Positions 5,386-6,145 of a DNA stretch of 6,145 nucleotides are shown here, in pieces. Origin of the DNA: Candidatus Methanomethylophilaceae archaeon (GTDB lineage: Archaea; Thermoplasmatota; Thermoplasmata; Methanomassiliicoccales; Methanomethylophilaceae); NCBI GenBank assembly GCA_016297775.1, contig JAEDGA010000062.1, forward strand, positions 1 through 6,145, read 5' to 3'. Every line of letters starts with the position of its first letter. Position 1 is the first letter of the stretch. The notes below the pieces were generated by a model that was not told where the DNA came from, searched no databases, and saw only the letters and a list, made by a program, of their open reading frames with translations. Made by a program: the position numbers and the translations under genes.

Positions 5386-6108
5386 ATGGAGATGACTATG
5401 TACATCGCTGCGGCAGCAGTGTTCGTCCCCGCGTTGGTGATGTTCTATTACATTCTGAAGGACTACACCTACCCGAAGGTGGAGAATCCCTTCTTCGAGG
5501 ATTCGAAGGTGTTCACCCTTTTCGCGGTGGGACTCATCGAGGGATTCTTCATCTCGTGGGCATATGTCAACTTCTTCGACAAGAGCAACATCTTCATAGG
5601 TGCCATATTCGCATTGATACAGGTGCTGGCACTTCTTGTCGTTCTGAATCTCAGGAGATTCCACGGGAAATCGGACACGGTATTCTACGGGTTCTCTCTT
5701 GGTATAGGTCAGGGAGTGGGAGTGGCGTTCGGAATGGCGGTGTTCCTGCTGTCCATCGCGTTCCTGACTGATGACGTGGACATACCCACCATAGTCATGA
5801 CGGCGACGTTCATAGCCCAGGAACTTCTGATATCGTCATCCGTCGGAGCGACGGTGGGGGAGGGTGTGGCACGTTTGAGACTCACCGAATACACATCCAA
5901 GGCCGCAGTGTTCTCCGTCATATGCATGATCCTTTGGACATTCGTCTTCATATTGGATCCTGCGAGTTACCTGTGGATCATACCCATGATAGGAATGCTC
6001 GCCGTATCTGCATATTATTTCTATGATGTAGTGCATGTAAGACTGTCGACCGTCGTGGCGGACATATTGAAGTCCAACGGGATAGTCCGCAACGATCTGC
6101 CGAGGTGA
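5386..6108 (+). CDS. Multi-pass membrane protein of unknown function
   Basis: A 240-residue protein, mostly hydrophobic, with about seven predicted membrane segments (near 5-24, 42-62, 68-89, 99-127, 133-155, 170-190 and 192-212) and a short polar C-terminus ending NDLPR. I do not recognise the family. Notable features are a Glu within a hydrophobic segment (52, in GLIEGFF), a glycine-rich segment YGFSLGIGQGVGVAFG (101-116), and Glu 145 and Glu 159 in or next to another segment (FIAQELLISS and GEGVARL). The glycine-rich part vaguely recalls PrsW/CPBP-type intramembrane proteases, but the EExxK motif of PrsW is absent, so no protease function is assigned. ATG 5386 is chosen because the TATA box lies 26.5 nt upstream. 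The MTM reading from the next in-frame ATG (5392) would lack that spacing. The stop codon overlaps the Shine-Dalgarno sequence of the next gene. Confidence 0.85.
   Translation: MEMTMYIAAAAVFVPALVMFYYILKDYTYPKVENPFFEDSKVFTLFAVGLIEGFFISWAYVNFFDKSNIFIGAIFALIQVLALLVVLNLRRFHGKSDTVFYGFSLGIGQGVGVAFGMAVFLLSIAFLTDDVDIPTIVMTATFIAQELLISSSVGATVGEGVARLRLTEYTSKAAVFSVICMILWTFVFILDPASYLWIIPMIGMLAVSAYYFYDVVHVRLSTVVADILKSNGIVRNDLPR
6102..6108 (+). promoter_or_regulatory. Shine-Dalgarno sequence GAGGTGA of the right-edge gene
   Basis: GAGGTGA is a strong match to the archaeal anti-Shine-Dalgarno sequence, 5 nt before the ATG at 6114. Its last three bases are the TGA stop of the membrane protein, so the two genes are probably translationally coupled. 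Confidence 0.75.
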
Positions 6109-6119
6109 CGTCAATGGGA
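6106..6119 (+). repeat. Second copy of the 14-nt repeat, TGACGTCAATGGGA
   Basis: Identical to 5367-5380. In this copy the first three bases are the stop codon of the membrane protein, and the internal ATG (6114) is the likely start of the next gene. Confidence 0.6.
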
Positions 6120-6145
6120 AGCAAAGGAAAGTTCGTAATGGGTCT
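6114..6145 (+). CDS. Start of an unidentified gene, cut by the right edge
   Basis: Ten full codons are visible, giving MGSKGKFVMG before the window ends. The strong Shine-Dalgarno sequence at 6102-6108 and the 5-nt spacing to the preceding stop support a real gene in an operon with the membrane protein. The basic, short N-terminus is too little to name a family. Confidence 0.6.
   Translation, partial: MGSKGKFVMG

Noticed and set aside
1..6145. CRISPR arrays, insertion sequences or prophage genes
   Set aside because: No regularly spaced repeats, transposase, integrase or terminal inverted repeats were found. The only exact long repeat noticed is the 14-mer at 5367 and 6106.

Overview
The window looks archaeal. 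Every protein gene has, or follows, an AT-rich TATA element rather than bacterial -35/-10 boxes. Several genes appear to be leaderless, with ATG about 26-27 nt from the centre of the TATA element. The gene content also fits: an archaeal M50 site-2-type protease, a Zn-ribbon/PUA/PAPS-reductase-like/ferredoxin fusion of the kind found in methanogens, and a long-LID adenylate kinase. Moderately high GC, the long-LID adenylate kinase and exclusive use of TGA stops together suggest a Thermoplasmatota relative such as a Methanomassiliicoccales methanogen. That placement is an inference, not proven by this sequence.

Layout. Positions 1-17 (minus) are the first 17 nt of a tRNA gene cut by the window edge, with its own TATA box at 45-52. 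Positions 18-513 hold no supported protein gene; 324-505 is packed with consecutive dyads and hairpins, the last of which sits just behind the adenylate kinase stop. Adenylate kinase (minus, 514-1137) diverges from a GlcD-type FAD oxidase (plus, 1288-2718) across a promoter region of about 150 bp. GlcD converges on an M50 membrane protease (minus, 2723-3370), with only 4 nt between the two stop codons. The protease diverges from a 627-residue multidomain PP-loop/ferredoxin protein (plus, 3456-5339) across a short region with a dyad lying over the TATA box. A multi-pass membrane protein of unknown function (plus, 5386-6108) has its own promoter and is followed after 5 nt by the start of another gene (6114 onward), with a strong Shine-Dalgarno sequence overlapping its stop codon.

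How the genes work together. There is no large operon. Most genes are single units with private promoters: a housekeeping nucleotide kinase, a 2-hydroxyacid-type oxidoreductase, a membrane protease and an iron-sulfur/sulfur-chemistry protein. The only clear translational coupling is between the membrane protein and the partial gene at the right edge. The PP-loop protein and the membrane protein share a phased promoter pattern (TATA, then TGACGT at -19 from ATG, then CGC before ATGG), so they may be co-regulated. The most notable protein is the PUA-containing fusion. Its RNA-binding module and numerous cysteines fit RNA thiolation or another sulfur transfer at least as well as assimilatory PAPS reduction.
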